This document shows, piece by piece, positions 1 through 13,129 of a DNA stretch of 64,000 nt (its first letter is position 1; the number at the start of each line of letters is the position of its first letter). The position numbers and the translations under genes were made by a program. Source of the DNA: Ganoderma boninense (lineage: Eukaryota; Basidiomycota; Agaricomycetes; Polyporales; Polyporaceae); assembly GCA_002900995.3 (NCBI GenBank), contig CM035304.1, forward strand, positions 6,402,134 to 6,466,133, read 5' to 3'. Below the pieces are notes generated by a model that saw nothing but the letters and a program-made list of their open reading frames with translations, was not told where the DNA came from and made no database searches.

Positions 1-434
1 AGGGAATACCTGTGCTCGCTGCTTGGAGTCGGAGAAAGCGCTAGCGATCTGGTCCGGAAGGAGTCGCCGCTAGCGCTATCACGGGCCCGAGAAGAGTTGG
101 GTACAGCAAGATGTTCGGGAGTGGTGGAAAGGGTAGGGATCCAGCGATGCAGTTCGCGACGAGGAGCCTCGCTGATGATCGATGTTGTGCTGGCAGACGC
201 ATTGGCTACAAGGAATGTCAGATATATTGCCAAACAGTAGGTAATATAATAAAATGTTTGTGCTCACCAGAATCCCGCTCCTCCTTCCTTCGCTGCCTAT
301 CCTTCCGAACACAGTAGGTGACCAAGTAGTAAATAATCACCATTGTTAACACCACCGGACAGAGGACCAAGAACACGATCGCGGGGATGCTGTGATTCAG
401 CGTGCCGGGCTGATCTAGGGCCATCGTTTCGAGC
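1..434 (-). CDS. Partial single-pass membrane protein, runs off the left edge
   Basis: Two exons can be read on the minus strand. The exon at 434-268 encodes one hydrophobic helix (SIPAIVFLVLCPVVLTMVII...) followed by a basic stop-transfer stretch (VRKDRQRRKEER). A GTGAGC donor at 267 and an acceptor at 206 then join it in frame to a Ser/Thr-rich tail at 205-1 with no stop before the window edge. This helix-plus-basic-plus-polar-tail layout matches the family genes further right, but the AGGP box and PPxY end would lie outside the window. Upstream coding-like sequence to about 1050 (minus) may hold the ectodomain, but I could not resolve its exons. Function unknown. Confidence 0.45.
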
Positions 435-1195
435 CTAGACGAAAGGAGAATTGTGTATCGTTGTCAGGAGCTGAGGCAAGAGAAAGGCTGAAGTTGACGA
501 ATGCCGTCTCGGAAGGTGACCGTGACGGGACGCAGAGAAAGCCTCAACGCTGAGGGACGAGTGCCATTATGAGTGCAACGAATCGGAGACCCCCGAGTCC
601 GTTGAGATCGATAGAAACGGAGTGCTGCATGACATGAGAAAAGACTTTGTTCGCCGCCCGTTACGATCGCGGTGATATGTCAGGTGTCGCCGACGGTTTG
701 CAGAGCCTTCCATAGCCGAGTGCGGTAACTCATTGATTGGATACCTGAAGTTGATTGAGGTGCATATGGACCTACCCATATCCACTGAGAGGTCAACCTC
801 TTAGCGTAAGTACACGGCGGTTCCTGGTTAATGAAGACGTACCTGAACTCATCTGGATTTTGACTGGGAGCAGGAGCGCAAAGCGACTGAGAGTCTCTGC
901 CGAAACCCGACAAAGTCGAGGCGGCCGGTCCAAATTGACTACGTAAGTTTATTTGAGCGGCCGTCGGAAATCCCCGGAAGAGACTCCCGCATTCGACCGC
1001 GGCCACACCAAGCATGATTATTTCGAGTAGATTTCGAGCACGTCGATTCAAAAGCTGGGTACCTCAGCATCCTCGCCTTTATTCTAACACTGAGCACAGG
1101 GTAGGCCATAGAACAAAAAAATAGGCACATAGTGTACATACGGGCCTCCCTGGAAGCAATACCACCATCCATTCCAGGTTGTTCAGTTTCGAGTC

Positions 1196-3631
1196 TTACA
1201 CGGGATCCGCAAGGCTAAGCTTGGTCAAGTACTCCATCTGCTCGGATCGGAACGTGTCCAAGGTGATGTTTATCGTCGGTTCGGCGTCGTTCAGTGTCAA
1301 CATCTCCGGCGAAGCAGTCGTGTACCGCGGCCATGTCGCTGCGCCCTCCCCATTCGGATCGAGCGTGGCGGCGAAGCGGATGAGGTAGTCTTGAAGAGGG
1401 CCGCTCCCGTAGATGTCGAAGAGCTCGGTTCCGTGAGCCTAGAATATTTCGGTGAATATTGAACCCGATGATCACCACCCATGAAAACTCACTGCGCCGA
1501 TACCGTCCACTTGGTGATAGTTGGCCACTACAGATTATGTCGTTAGATCAGTAGTGCCTCAACATCTCGGATTAAAATGCCCACGAACAATACACGTATA
1601 CAGGTTGCTTGTCAGACAGATGTTGGGTGAAAAGTCTGCGAGGAGCAACCTCGATGAAATCGCCTTGCCATGACGAAATGCGCTTGTATTGGGGGCTGTA
1701 AGCGTTGGCGTCACCGGTGTTGTACGGAGCTCCTGCCGCTGGGTCGGAGGGATATAGCTCGAGTATCTTCTCCACCTCACCCGGAGGCGTATTCTGATAG
1801 TAGTAGGTCTCGAGGTACTCCAAAAATTCCTCGTCCGTCCTGTACGGCCTCAGTTTGGTCGACGCGATCGCAGGAAGCTACTTACGTGATGTTGAGTGTT
1901 GCGAACGCAAACGCAGTTCCTTCGTCGAAGTCGTTGCCTAGATATTATCTGAGCACCATCTATGACCCCTCGTGTACGCAATTCATAACTCACCGGTCAC
2001 GAAAGGTATGTCAGCAATGGGACTACTCAGCAGCCATTGCTCTGGAGGCTGCAAAATGAAAGACCCGTCCGCTCTCGGGAGCCAAGGAGAATTCACTTGC
2101 TATTTTGTCCGGATCAATATGACGATCTGGAACAAATTATACGTGGAGCTAACCTGGTAGCTTACAAGCGACGGCGTCTTGTCCATGGCCGCCTTCAAGA
2201 CACTCGCTGGGATTTCGCGCAAGCATTGGAGAGTATCGCTGCTGTTCGAGCAGCCGGTATCGCTCACGATCCCGTCGTAATTGCTCTGCAGGTAGTCGTT
2301 GTCCACGTATCCGGTCGGGATAGCGTTGCCGGATTCCATGAAGGCCGCACGGAAGAGGCCTTCGGAATTGCCGCCGTTGTAGAGCATGTGTAGCGCCACC
2401 GATATTGCACCCGCGCTCTCGCCCCAGCTGTCGGTGATCCCGTATGTAAGCCGCAGAACCCAGGAGTGCGAAAAAGAATCACGTACATCATAACCTTGGA
2501 GGGGTCTCCGCCGAAGGCCGAAATATACTTCTGCACCCAGAGGAACGCCTCACGCTCTGCAACACGGCATAAGTTCCAGCATCATCGTGCGGCCATGGGA
2601 CGACTTACGGTCCCACAAGCCGAGGTTAGCAACGCCAGCCTCCTTCACTTCCTTCCCACCAAGGAAGCCGAATGCTATCGGCACGAGTCAGATATACCAT
2701 CAGGTGTGGGTGATGGAAAGGTACCCACCACTCAACCTATTTCGCCAGCCATGCACGTTAGTCGGTATTCCATCCTCAACGGAGCACGGCCTACTAACCG
2801 ATAGTTGACCGAAACGTAGATGATTGGGTTGCCAAGTTCAATTGACCTCGCGACTATGTTCTCCCCCGGATGGCTGCAAGGCTCGTCAGTGAAGAGATCC
2901 TAGTCCAGAACTTGAGGTGACATACATATTCGAACCGACCTGGAACCCGCCTGACGAGCGCGTCAAAAATGATTTCTTTATGTACAGAACAAGGCCAAAC
3001 CTCCATATATCCACTAACAAGAATTTTAAGCCGCAGCTCGAGATAGTAGATATATTAGACACGCACCACTGCAACGGGAAGCTTCGAGTTTGCAGTAGCA
3101 GTTGCGGGCACTATCACGTTCAGGTTCAGACCTAGGAAATGCAGAGAGTCAGCATCCTGTTACCCTTCCTTGACATAAGAAACGTCATACAGTCTTCGCT
3201 CGTAGGGACGGTGGCATCTGCAAGAAAGGTAGCAGCGTATTCACCGGCCGCTGCAGGGACGTTGCTCGGTAGCGTCACACTGGGGAACGTCTGCTGGATG
3301 CATTGGTTCCCGAACACCGTCGCATTGATGGTCCCGCTGTACGGCAGAACGGACTGAGGAAGGCGGAGCCGCAGGTCTCCGACCCTGGCAAACAGAAGTC
3401 GAGGTCAACAAACCATCAGACGAAACGAGACAAAGGAGAAGGAACCCACGGAGGCTGAGCGAAGGGCAGGCCCAGGTACTGGACGGTCGTCCCGTTCGGC
3501 AGTCCGATGACCGTCGCGTCGTCAAGGACCACCGTCGGCTGCGCCGTTACGGCCCCTGGGGGCACGGAGCCCCCAACGGCTGCCACTGCTAGAAAGCACA
3601 ACAGGAGGCTAGATGTGCGAATGAAAGCCAT
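1196..3631 (-). CDS. Secreted type-B carboxylesterase/lipase, many exons
   Basis: This belongs to the alpha/beta-hydrolase carboxylesterase type-B family, which hydrolyses carboxylic esters; the fungal relatives are mostly secreted. The start at 3631 opens a signal peptide (MAFIRTSSLLLCFLAVAAVGG). The first exons read QYLGLPFAQPP, SEDC joined to LNLNVIVP, and WIYGGGFQVGSN, the oxyanion-hole region. The nucleophile elbow WGESAG lies near 2420, directly after a 59-nt intron, and the catalytic-His context AHGTELFDIYG lies near 1420. The stop TAA is at 1198-1196. At least seven short GT-AG introns are needed; for example WIYG and GGFQVG are split by one of about 50 nt. No inactivating lesion was seen in the parts joined, but I did not fix every splice site. 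Substrate unknown. Confidence 0.85.
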
Positions 3632-3679
3632 GCTGCTTGTGACGAGCTCTCCAGTGTGGCCTTGAGCCATTATATACCC

Positions 3680-5640
3680 CGCATCGGGCGCGGGGCCGGG
3701 ATGTACGGATAGCCCGAGTTCGGGGATGAGAGCGCGCTTCGCGTTGGCGAGGAGAAGCCGCGGATCTAGGTCCGTGGAACTGGATCCTGGAGGCCCACTG
3801 TGATTGGAATGAGGAAATGTACGACCGCGTCACGCCGGCCACCAGGGCGAACCGCGCGTTGGACATCTTTGCTGGAGCTTCCCTTGAAGACGAGCGAATC
3901 ACCGAGTTTGGTACTTGCGACGACTGGTGGTGGATTCCTCTAATTTCAGTCTTGATTTGTCGCACGGCGCTGCTCTCGAGTAGCAAAAGTCAACGAAATA
4001 CTTACTCAAGAGTCATCCTGCGGGACCCGGTAGGATAAGCCGAAGAATGGAAAAGATTGCCCCCGCCGCGAAAGCGCGCTTGAGTGCTGCGGAAGTCGAT
4101 ATGTAAGGATTGGAGGACCGCTGAGCCACAGAGCGCGAAGAACTTACGGCAGCCTGCCCTCAGAAGATCTAAAACCCCATGAAGAACAAGCCGTAGTAGG
4201 AAGGCTGTGCAGGGGCTGCATGCGAAGGCGTACATACGAGTAACATGAATCGGGCTGCTTCCCACCATTTGTCCTGGTCCACCGGTTGATCGGAGGTTGC
4301 AGGGAACGCGCACCCATGGCCAGTAACAAAAAAACAAGCGCGTAGCGGGGAATGGTGAAGTCAATATGGTGGTACGTCATCTAATTTCGCATGCAAGATA
4401 TACTCCATTAGGACCACTGCCGTACAGAAGCGGGGAAGCAACACACCTGTGGTCGTGGATGCCGGAAAAGCCGACATTCGTCATATTCTGTCGTGACGAC
4501 TTTAGAGTTCGCTGCCGGCTGAAACAGACGCGACCCTTGTCAATTTCACTCGACCTTGTCACCCGTGCCCATCCAGTTCCCAGAGGCAGCTGCTAGCCAC
4601 CACCGCCCCTAGCGTTGGGGGGCGGCAGCACCCACAACCGACTGTCCTCTAGAGCACCTAGACTCCTCGTTCCGTGCTCGCTCACCGTGCGCCCAGGTCT
4701 TGTGGCGCGCCACCAGCTGGCTTAATTATCCGTTAGAACACCGGTCCCTTGGGCGTCGCGCTCGAAGCGGTGGACCCGGAGCGCAGTAGAACGGCCAAGA
4801 ACAGGATCGAGGACTGCACCAGCATGGATATTGAGTCGAAGTGGAGAGTGACGTTAGGAGTGTCGTCGTGTCGTCTGGGCGAGAACACAGAGGCGCGAGT
4901 GCAATTAACCTGGAAGGTTTGATATTGCACGTGGATACGGGCTAGTTCGTGGGAGTTGAGTAACTCCGATACACCTCCGCGGAACGGACACGTTCGGAGC
5001 AAGCAAGGCTGGCTCGGCTTCTCGGGTGGCCACTAGCTGGAGTCGACTCGTGTTGACCTACGAGTGCTACAGCAGGTCTTGATGCGCCGACACAGGTACA
5101 AAATGGCCCCCAAACGTGGTCGATCGGTGATGAGAAAACGAACGTGTTTGCAAACTGCGGGACGCGCTCTCTTCGGAGTCCAAGTGGGCAAAATCCGTCG
5201 AACCGAATACCAATACGGAATGGAATCCTACACGTCAGCGGGAGATCGGAATATTAGACAAGCGGCAAAGCCGGTCTATCGAGTGCAAAACACATACGTG
5301 ACTCCGTGTAGAGCAGACCCACCAAGTCTCCTGCACTGTTTCCCACAAAGTAGAACGCACACCTGAGTAATCGACCATCCTCCGATCGTCAGCGGCGTAT
5401 CTCCGGCCGGTAAACCAGGACGTGACAACCCGCGGCGGTAGTTTGAGGTGAAGAGAGACAGAGACATACTCGCACAGCGACGAGGCACGCAAATAAGAGC
5501 ACGTCAACGTCAACGACTGCAAGGTACAGCTGTTCTGCATGTATGACGTATCAGCACGACCGCCATTCGAAGTCCGAGGAGAAACATACCCGCGTATAGG
5601 CATAAAAGCGTTAAAAGTCGTCACATACACAAAATAACCT
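3680..5640. other. About 2 kb with no gene I can identify
   Basis: Short hydrophobic stretches occur on the minus strand (for example 4380-4320, reading PRYALVFLLLAMG, and around 4830-4780, reading SILFLAVLL). They look like remnants or badly split exons of a multi-helix membrane protein, but no chain of exons with a start, stop and family motif could be built. The 5640-5040 part also has only short open frames. I see no repeat or RNA gene here. Confidence 0.3.
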
Positions 5641-5676
5641 CACAAGTTCTCACCATCCCCGTTTCTACCACACTCC

Positions 5677-7398
5677 TCACCTGCCCGCTTCTGCCCCGGC
5701 CCCACGCTCGCCCTCTCCGCCGGCCGCGGGATACTGCTGGTACTCCGGCGGCAGCGTCGAGCCCTCGCTCATCGCCTCCAGCATCCGCTGGTCATACTCT
5801 TCAGGCGCCATCATATCTGCGGCGAGCTCCTGAGGCGGCCCCCCAGCAAGCCGCACCCCGCCGTCGCGCGACCGTCGCAGCACTCGGAAGAACACGGGCC
5901 GCCTCCGGTCCGGAGGTGTATCAGGCGGCGGCAGGACACCAGAAGACGCGAGTGCAGAGGGCATCGTCGCGTCCGACGGCGGCGCGCGCGCGGGGTCGCG
6001 GGATAGGCGGGACGAGAACGTGAATGCGCGCGCGAACGCCCCGGAGCGCGATACGGGCGCAGCGGCGCTCCGCGGAGATGCAGTCGAGGAGTGCGGTGTC
6101 TCCAGCGTGCTGGGGACGCCCGCCGCGGGCGGGGCACGCGTCCCACTTGTCCCACCCAACAGCTCAGAACGTTCAAGCCTGTCGGGGGCGGTGTCTGCCC
6201 TCCTCGGCGCCACACGCGTTTCCGCCGCTGAGTGGAAGACGGCGAGCTGCTTGAGGGCTTCCCCGTCTGCGCCGGGCTCGCTCTGTGCGCGGTGTTCTCC
6301 CTGGGGAGCTTGTTCGGTCGACGCGTATCCATACCCAGGTCCTGTCTCTGCTGCTTGGGAGCCGGCGATCCAGCGCTGGAAACGCGAGGGCGGGCTGGCT
6401 GGTGGACGTTCCTTGGAGAAATGCAGAGTTGGTCCCTCCCCAGCTGATACGCCACGGTGGTGAGCCCGGGACTAGAGATCAACATCAAGTTTCGCTGAAG
6501 AACGCACCGAACGGCGTTGGGGCCATCGCGTCCCGTTCGCGCCTCCGCGACCTCGAGCACATGCACCAGAACCAGAGGGCGGCAAGGAGCAAGGCGGCGC
6601 CGCCGAGAGACCCGACGACTGCGCCGACGATCACGGGCGTGCGCGTGGCGGACCCAGAGGAAGAATTGGCGGAGCCAGATGTGGCACTAGATGGTGACGT
6701 TCCCGCACTACTCGACTGTGTACCTGTACCGCTAGCCTATGTGACCACATACATCAATCGTTTCAGCGACCACAATTGACGCCAAAAGGGGCCGCACAGG
6801 TTGAGAAAACGAAAGACGTACAGTGCTAGTGCTGCTGCTGTTGCTCCCGCCCGAGAAGTCGGGAGTCGTGATCTCCAAGTACACCAGCCAGAAGACAAAC
6901 CCGTAGTTGGTGATCGTTATGCGATGCGAGCCACTGGTCGAGAGGGTGCCCGGAGAGGTGTACACCAGCTTGTTGAAGGTCTCCTCCGGCACGTTCGCGT
7001 TCGATACCCAGAACTCAGGTGCGTTTTTGTCGATTTGGAAGGAGACGTTGGTGAGGTATGTGCCAGTCGGGCGTTGAGTAGCGAATACCTCCACCTGCGA
7101 GCCTACCCGAGGAACAGACGGCACGTACAGGGTGGGGACCACAACGAGTCTAAGAGCGGGATGCGGCCGGAAGGGAAGAAGGATACGTACCTTGAAAGTC
7201 GTAGTACACGCTAGCTCCACTCATGTTTGTCCAAGTCTCATGCTTTCCGTGGGCATTAGGAGATGCATCCGGGAACCAAGTCCCGTTGTAGACCAGTGCA
7301 GGGTTGTCGTCTTGAACGTCCAAGGTCCCAGCACGAACGTCGGCCAGCGAGAGACATACACAGAGATAGCTCCAACGCCAGCTCCAGATCCGAGGCAT
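5677..7398 (-). CDS. Family member A: ectodomain + TM + AGGP/PPEY tail
   Basis: Model: complement(join(5677..6443, 6508..6736, 6822..7102, 7191..7398)), 1485 nt, 494 aa, all introns GT-AG and 64-88 nt. Exon 1 has a signal peptide and the strand DVQDDNPALVYNGTW. Exon 2 is the beta-sandwich-like part (VEVFATQ ... SGSHRITITNYGFVFWLVY). Exon 3 has a Ser-rich stalk and the helix VIVGAVVGSLGGAALLLAAL (about residues 197-220), then a Cys/Arg-rich stop-transfer. Exon 4 is a long Pro/Ser/Arg tail with DGGVRLAGGP near residue 432 and LPPEYQQYP near 470. The tail is longer than in the other members and ends in a Gly/Glu-rich extension. The alternative start at 7422 adds eight residues. The role as a surface sensor or adhesin is inferred. 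Confidence 0.75.
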
Positions 7399-7429
7399 CG
7401 TAACGTCCGAGCTGAACTCCAACCGAGCA

Positions 7430-10150
7430 GATATCGTGCAGGAAGAGAGACGGAGGGAGGAAGAGAGAGATGGTGCGCAGCATTACTTCGACCTCGGGCC
7501 ACAATCAGTACGTAAAATCAAGCAAGGCAGGACGGCCCCGAGCCCAGAAGACGGGATCCAGTAACGCATTGCGCAGAACGAGGACACCGCGTTCGCAGCC
7601 TACTCACGATTGCCGATCTCTGACGTCGCATCAACTTATGACGACACTATTCCGAATTTGCGTGAGCATATGGTGAGCGCGTGCACCATCGGCGAGAAAC
7701 ACTGACCTTTGGACAGACGCACCGTGGCATGAAGGGTCCCAGTTGGCCATAAGAGTTGGCGGGAGAGGGGTGTTTGGCCCAGAGATGAATTCGACGACGG
7801 TAAGGGGAGGAGCCCGACAAGGTGAGATCAGCAGGGGTGAACTCGTGCACTTCGACAAGCAATCTCAAAACATCATCTGCAAGTGCTGCGCTTCGAGCTA
7901 ACCGAGTTGAGTAGGTCGGAGCCAGATGGTAGCCCGACGAGAAAGTGTGCACGATTCGGATTTGTCAAGAGAACGAATGGCGGACTCTCGCGCGCTCCGA
8001 GGTATGTATCGTCTGCTCCAGATCCCCTACCTGCAAAGCCAGCTATGTCCGAAGGTGTAGAAAGCGTAGAGAAGAGACGATGAGACTAGACCAGACCAGA
8101 CGAGCCAAAACATAGGAGGGGAGGAATCCATTGAAGAGCACGTGGACGTGGACGTTGACTCGGATGAGCCCGTTGTGCGTAGAGCTCACCATCTAGTCAA
8201 CGACGTCGTGAAGGCAGCAGCCAGAGAGGACGCTCTCGAGCTACTCATCGAACCAACAGCATGGGGTGATCTACGCGATGTTGGTCGACCGATGGCGCCA
8301 GAATGACTGGGGGGAGAGAACGCGCATCTCCTGTCGAGACGCAGGACGGCTACCCCGACGGACGTCTCGTCGGTGCTACTTTCAGTACAGGCGCAAGGGG
8401 ACGAGTCCAGCCCATTGACGTGACGGACGGGTTGTTCTTCGCCACTTGAAGGGACTTGTGTCCGATGGCGTCGAGCTGCCGGAACAAGCGCATCTCCTTG
8501 TCCTCAATACTGCAGGCCTGGAGGAGCCGTCGCACGGGTACCTGTCGCCGACCTCATCTTCAGCTCGGAGGAGTCTGACGACGAGAGATCCCTGCCTGTG
8601 GCGACAAACACGATTGTCAGCCAAGGCCCGGGACGACACTGATCATTAGAAACGGAAAACGTACCGACTTTGTTCCCTTTGAACGAGCCGTACTCGATCT
8701 TTTCCTCATAGAGTTCGCGTGGATGGATTTGCGCGGCTCGTCGCTGACGGCGATGGGTTCGAAGTGAAGGACGAAACCGATCTCCTAAACCTGGCGACGT
8801 CTCTGCGAAGTCTACTCATCCTCTCGACGTTCTTCGCCTCGGACACCGGGTCCGCGGACGTACTCTTGGCGCGTTCCAGTCATCTCTTCGTCCTCCTCCT
8901 TGCCCTCGACGGGCTCGGATGACCTAACGATATTGTCGTTCCAGACGTCGATCGAGCTAGCGAGGTGGCGAATCGCACTCAGCATGCTCGTGATAACTCT
9001 GCTGTAGTCCCCACCTCCGAGTGCGATGACTTTCTCGGCAGCATGGTCGTTGCGCCTGCGCGACATGTCCTGGTCAGCGAACGCGGGGGGACGAACGACG
9101 TGGGTTGGTGGTAAGGAGGGTGGTGCGCTTGTTGATACTGCTGACGCGGATGTATAAAACACTTCTTCCCTCACAGTATGGTCCGGCGGCATAATCCAGG
9201 CCGAGCGTGGACGTAAAGGACTGGAGGAGTTCCGGGCCGAGTCGAGAAGGGCGTTCAAGAAGAGCAACATTGGGCCCGGAGCGACAGATCCGGTGATGAT
9301 TGACTCACGGGAAGGCAATTTCGGCGTCGGGGAAGTTAGCTTGAAGGATCAGAGAAAGACCCCGATCCACATAAAGAGTGGGCAGAACGGCTTGATCGCC
9401 CTCTCTTCATCAAAAGCAACCGGATCGACCGAGGTTTACTTGGCGCATTGGGGATATTGTCCTCAGAGCAGAGCTAGCTTAGACGTGGCGGGAGACGGTG
9501 AAAATGAACGAGTGAGCCCCAGCGAAGAGGAAGAGGCCTACGACTTACCGTATGCCAGTCGGAATTCGTGGAGATCCCTTCCTCCGAGGTTGAAATATTC
9601 GCAGCCTCCTCTTGTCGGACTCGAGCTGCGGTGCGTCACGACATTGGAGCTTCAAGTTGTGTCGACGTCAGCCGCCGCCCACCGCCTTCGCTCAGACCTG
9701 GGTATATGCTGCATCTGCGGATCGAGAAGACCGACTTCACGCCGGAATGGCCGACGAGTAGAGAAATGGGCAGCGGTGTGTGCAACTACGACGAGATAAC
9801 ACGCAATTCTGAGTAGTCATGGGCTCTCAGATGACCAAGCCGGAGACACGGCACCGACGTTAGGACGGCCCTCGACGGAACCCGCAAGCAAAACCAGGTT
9901 CCAGCACAGGCAGACAAGAGAGATGCGAGAAAAAAGGGCGCAGAGTCGGTGTATGCGGGCTGGTCGTCGTAGCGAACGATGAGGTCGAAGGAAAAGACAG
10001 CGAGCTCCACTCCGAGCGCAATCTCAAGATCTCGGGACCGTGCGCGGAAAAGGGGCCCGGTCACGTGCGATGACATCTTCGATTACATCACGGCGGGCAA
10101 CGAGGGCGTCTACGCGATGGGGGAAGATTCGCGATAAATACGCTCGCCGT
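7430..10150. other. Coding-like but unresolved stretch
   Basis: Several fragments read like protein, but I could not chain them. On the minus strand one frame gives DRGLSLILQANFPDAEIAFP followed by a GTGAGT donor near 9305, and 9010-8900 gives an ALGGGDYSRVIT stretch. 8535-8350 gives a segment containing IEDKEMRLFRQLDAIGHKSL. On the plus strand 8130-8300 is open and acidic at its start (EEHVDVDVDSDEPVVRR). These may be exons of one or two short-exon genes. No family motif was recognised. Confidence 0.3.
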
Positions 10151-10202
10151 CGAGAGGACGGCCCCTCGCTTCTCCCACATCCTCCACGACGCTCAGCACA
10201 CC

Positions 10203-11156
10203 ATGGCCCACGTTCTCCCCGACCTCCCCTACGCATACAATGCGCTCGAGCCCTTCATCTCCCAGCAGATCATGGAGCTCCACCACAAGAAGCACCACCA
10301 GACCTACGTGAACTCGCTCAACGCTGCAGAGCAGGCCTACGCCAAGGCGCCGACCCCCAAGGAGCGCATCGCGCTCCAGTCTGCGCTCAAGTTCAACGGC
10401 GGTGGTGAGTCGATTTCGTGATCTCGGAAATGGCACGACGCGATGACCAATATACCCGCACGATGCTGCGGAACGCAGGCCATATCAACCACTCGCTCTT
10501 CTGGAAGAACCTCGCCCCAGCCAAGTCTGAGGGCAAGGGCGTCGGTGGTGCGATCTCGGATGGCCCCCTCAAGTCCGCGATTGAGCAGAATTGGGGCTCC
10601 GTCGACACCTTCATCAAGGAGTTCAATGCGACCACCGCGTCGATCCAGGGTTCCGGCTGGGGATGGCTCGTGAGTACCTTCCCGCCCATCCTTTTCTTCT
10701 CGTGCGATCGGGAGAACTCTTCGGGTCTCTTGATCGACGTTCAATGATGCCGTAGATGGCAGTCATGGATTCACGCAAATCGTCGCTTCCGACAGAGTTG
10801 CGCGGAGGCTTTACTGGCGCGCGCCGCATGTGATTGCTTCCGTCCCCTGTACTGAATGCAGACCTTTGCTTGTAGGGCTTGAACCCGGCGACCAAGCGTC
10901 TCGAGATCACGACGACCGCCAACCAAGACCCTCTCCTCTCGCACGTTCCCATCATCGGCGTTGACATTTGGGAGCACGCATTCTACCTCCAGTACCTCAA
11001 CGTTAAGGCGGATGTAAGTGCAATCGAAATACTCGTACACCATCCGTTGCTCATTCCGATGCGTTATCATAGTACCTCAAAGCTATCTGGAACGTGATCA
11101 ACTTCGAGGAGGCCGAGAAGCGCTACACCGAGGCGCTCAGCGGCGCGAAGCTCTGA
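10203..11156 (+). CDS. sod2: Manganese superoxide dismutase, cytosolic type
   Basis: Converts superoxide to O2 and H2O2 with a Mn centre. Model: join(10203..10404, 10479..10669, 10876..11013, 11073..11156), 615 nt, 204 aa, three GT-AG introns. Metal ligands are visible: H27 (in [10 protein letters not shown]), H72 (in GHINHSLFW), and D161 and H165 (in [13 protein letters not shown]). Q148 in NQDPL is the Mn-type active-site glutamine. The protein starts straight at [17 protein letters not shown], the mature N-terminus of the family, with no mitochondrial presequence. No in-frame ATG was found in the 60-70 nt upstream, so a cytosolic (or peroxisomal) enzyme is likelier than a mitochondrial one. 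The sequence near the start, ACACCATGG, is a good fungal start context. It lies between family members A and B but has no visible link to them. Confidence 0.95.
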
Positions 11157-11480
11157 GTTGCTTGCTGAACGAGGACAATCGAAAAGTGTAGGGATGCAGA
11201 GTCAATCGCATGTGTACAATAATGTGTTGCAATGATGCTTGTCTGTACTAACGTCCAGTGGGATGTTATTCGAAGAACTGTGACGACCGTCTCCTGTTCA
11301 GACCCGAGCTGTCCCCGACGTCCAATGCCCACTTTCCTCAACACTTCCGTCAAAGAGAACACGTTCTAAGATGCACTTCAGGTCCATCCGCAAGTCGATG
11401 ATGCGATTCCATGTTGACGGTACCCGGTTGCAATTGGGCTTGAGCCTCCTGCTACTTCTTCCTCTGCCCGAGTGCCGCCC
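11157..11480. other. Convergent intergenic gap between SOD and gene B
   Basis: About 320 nt holding the 3' ends of two converging genes. No further open frame, repeat or clear poly(A) signal stands out. Confidence 0.4.
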
Positions 11481-13129
11481 TCAGAATTGCTGGTATGGGG
11501 GTGGAATATCTGCAACGCCCTCTGAGTCTTCCTCTCCTGCTCGTGTCTCTCCCAGTGGTCCTCCAGCAAGCCGTATACCACCATCTTCTTGAATGCGGGG
11601 CAGCCGTCGCGCCTGAGCACCAAATGTTTGCCGACAGAGTCCGGAGCTAGAAGTAGCAACTGAAGCAATCTCCCTGTTTCCCGCACACCGAGGGGAAGAC
11701 GAATGGGAAGGCAATAGAAGAGCGTTCTGCCGAGTTCCGGCTTCGGTGATTGTGGGATCGGTGTGAGGAAGACATTCGCAGGAATTGGCAGGTCTTGGAC
11801 AACTGCAGTCGAGGATTTGTGAAATCCCTGTAAGAGAACTAGAGGGCTCGGCAGTCATTATCGTCGCCGGTCCACCAGCCCCCTCCCGGCTTCGCAAGGT
11901 AAAATCGTAGGGAAATGTAAGAAGATGTGTTCGAGCACCGGCAAGGGTAGGTGAGTCATACCACGAAGACCTAATTGATAGCATTCGATTCCGCGTGAAC
12001 ATCGCCCCATTGACTGTGCTTCGGGAACTTGAATTGGTTACATGGACTACGGATACAGAGTGAATAATCAGTACCTAGCCCAGGGAGTACCTGCATAGAT
12101 CGAGCAAGGTATCACTAACCTGTTGAACAACTGGCAGGAGGTGAATCATTTGACTCCCACCCGTGCCGATTAATGCGCCGTTGGCGACGGAAGCGAAGTC
12201 CTATTCCCGCAAGTATGACGACAACTACGCCTCCAACGACCACCCCGGCTATACCTCCGGTCGCGAAAGTAGCACGTTGTGGGGATGGTAGACGCGTGGC
12301 ATTTGGTGTCGTCTCATCAGTAGCAATTGAAGTTTGAGGGGTTTCGGCAGTGGGCCTGGTGGGAGGCTGGGAAAGGATCGGAGCATACGGGGTAGTAGAA
12401 GGGAGAGGGTACGGCGTGCTTGTGCCCCCTGTATCCGTGAGCGTGACGACGGTGTGATGTGAGTTCACGGTTGTAGACTGAAAGTCCGAACTTGAACTTG
12501 CGGGTGAACTGCTCGACCCTCCATGCGCCGTGGAGATGGATGTCACAGTCACTGTCTGACCAGGCGCGAAGGTTAATGTCGGGGCAGTCGTGCTTACAGC
12601 AGCTGTCATTGACGATGGCGTTGTTTCATTGTCGCGTTGAATATCAAAGAAGTCCAGGAATAGCTGTTCCCCGAGATTCTTCACCACCAAGGTGTGTTCG
12701 CCGTTGGGAAGTGTAGGAGACGAGTAGAAAAGCTTTTGATGTATCGAAGCAAGAACTTCGGGGCGGGGGAGAAACACGAATGGTTCCTGTCCATCTACAC
12801 TGTATGTTGATTGCATACTGCATGTTCCTGGAGGATGAAAGGACCCATATACCGCAATGGAGGTCCCTGGCAGTCGATTAGCGTGCGCCAAATAGTGTGT
12901 AACGCCGTCCGAGCTCACCTATGAATTTTAACGTCGCTGTGGCACCGGTCAAATTGGAATAGTGCAACGTGCCCTCCCAGTCCAGCGTTGCGTCGTCTGG
13001 AATGCCCTCCCCCTCTGTCCATGGGCCGCTGTACTCGACAGCCGAGTCATGGTCGTCGATCCTCAGTACAGTCGCAAAAGACGCGGGAAGGACAGTGATA
13101 AGGGACAATAACTGTGTGGAGCAATGCAT
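11481..13129 (-). CDS. Family member B: ectodomain + TM + AGGP/PPPY tail
   Basis: Model: complement(join(11481..12046, 12120..12866, 12919..13129)), 1524 nt, 507 aa; introns of 52 and 73 nt, both in phase 1. Exon 1 has a signal peptide (MHCSTQLLSLITVLPASFA) and LRIDDHDSAVEYSGPW. Exon 2 begins GTSIAVYGSF, then YSVDGQEPFVFLP, GEHTLVVKNLGEQLFLDFF, a Thr/Ser/Pro stalk and the helix GIAGVVVGGVVVVILAGIGL (about residues 270-290), followed by RFRRQRR. The last exon has DGGIRLAGGP and the protein ends IPPPYQQF, so the PPxY motif is practically C-terminal. It is the clearest three-exon template for the family. Ligand and partner unknown. Confidence 0.8.

Noticed and set aside
4002..4380. Wax-synthase-like membrane protein
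   Set aside because: Only scattered hydrophobic words match; no frame or exon chain supports it.
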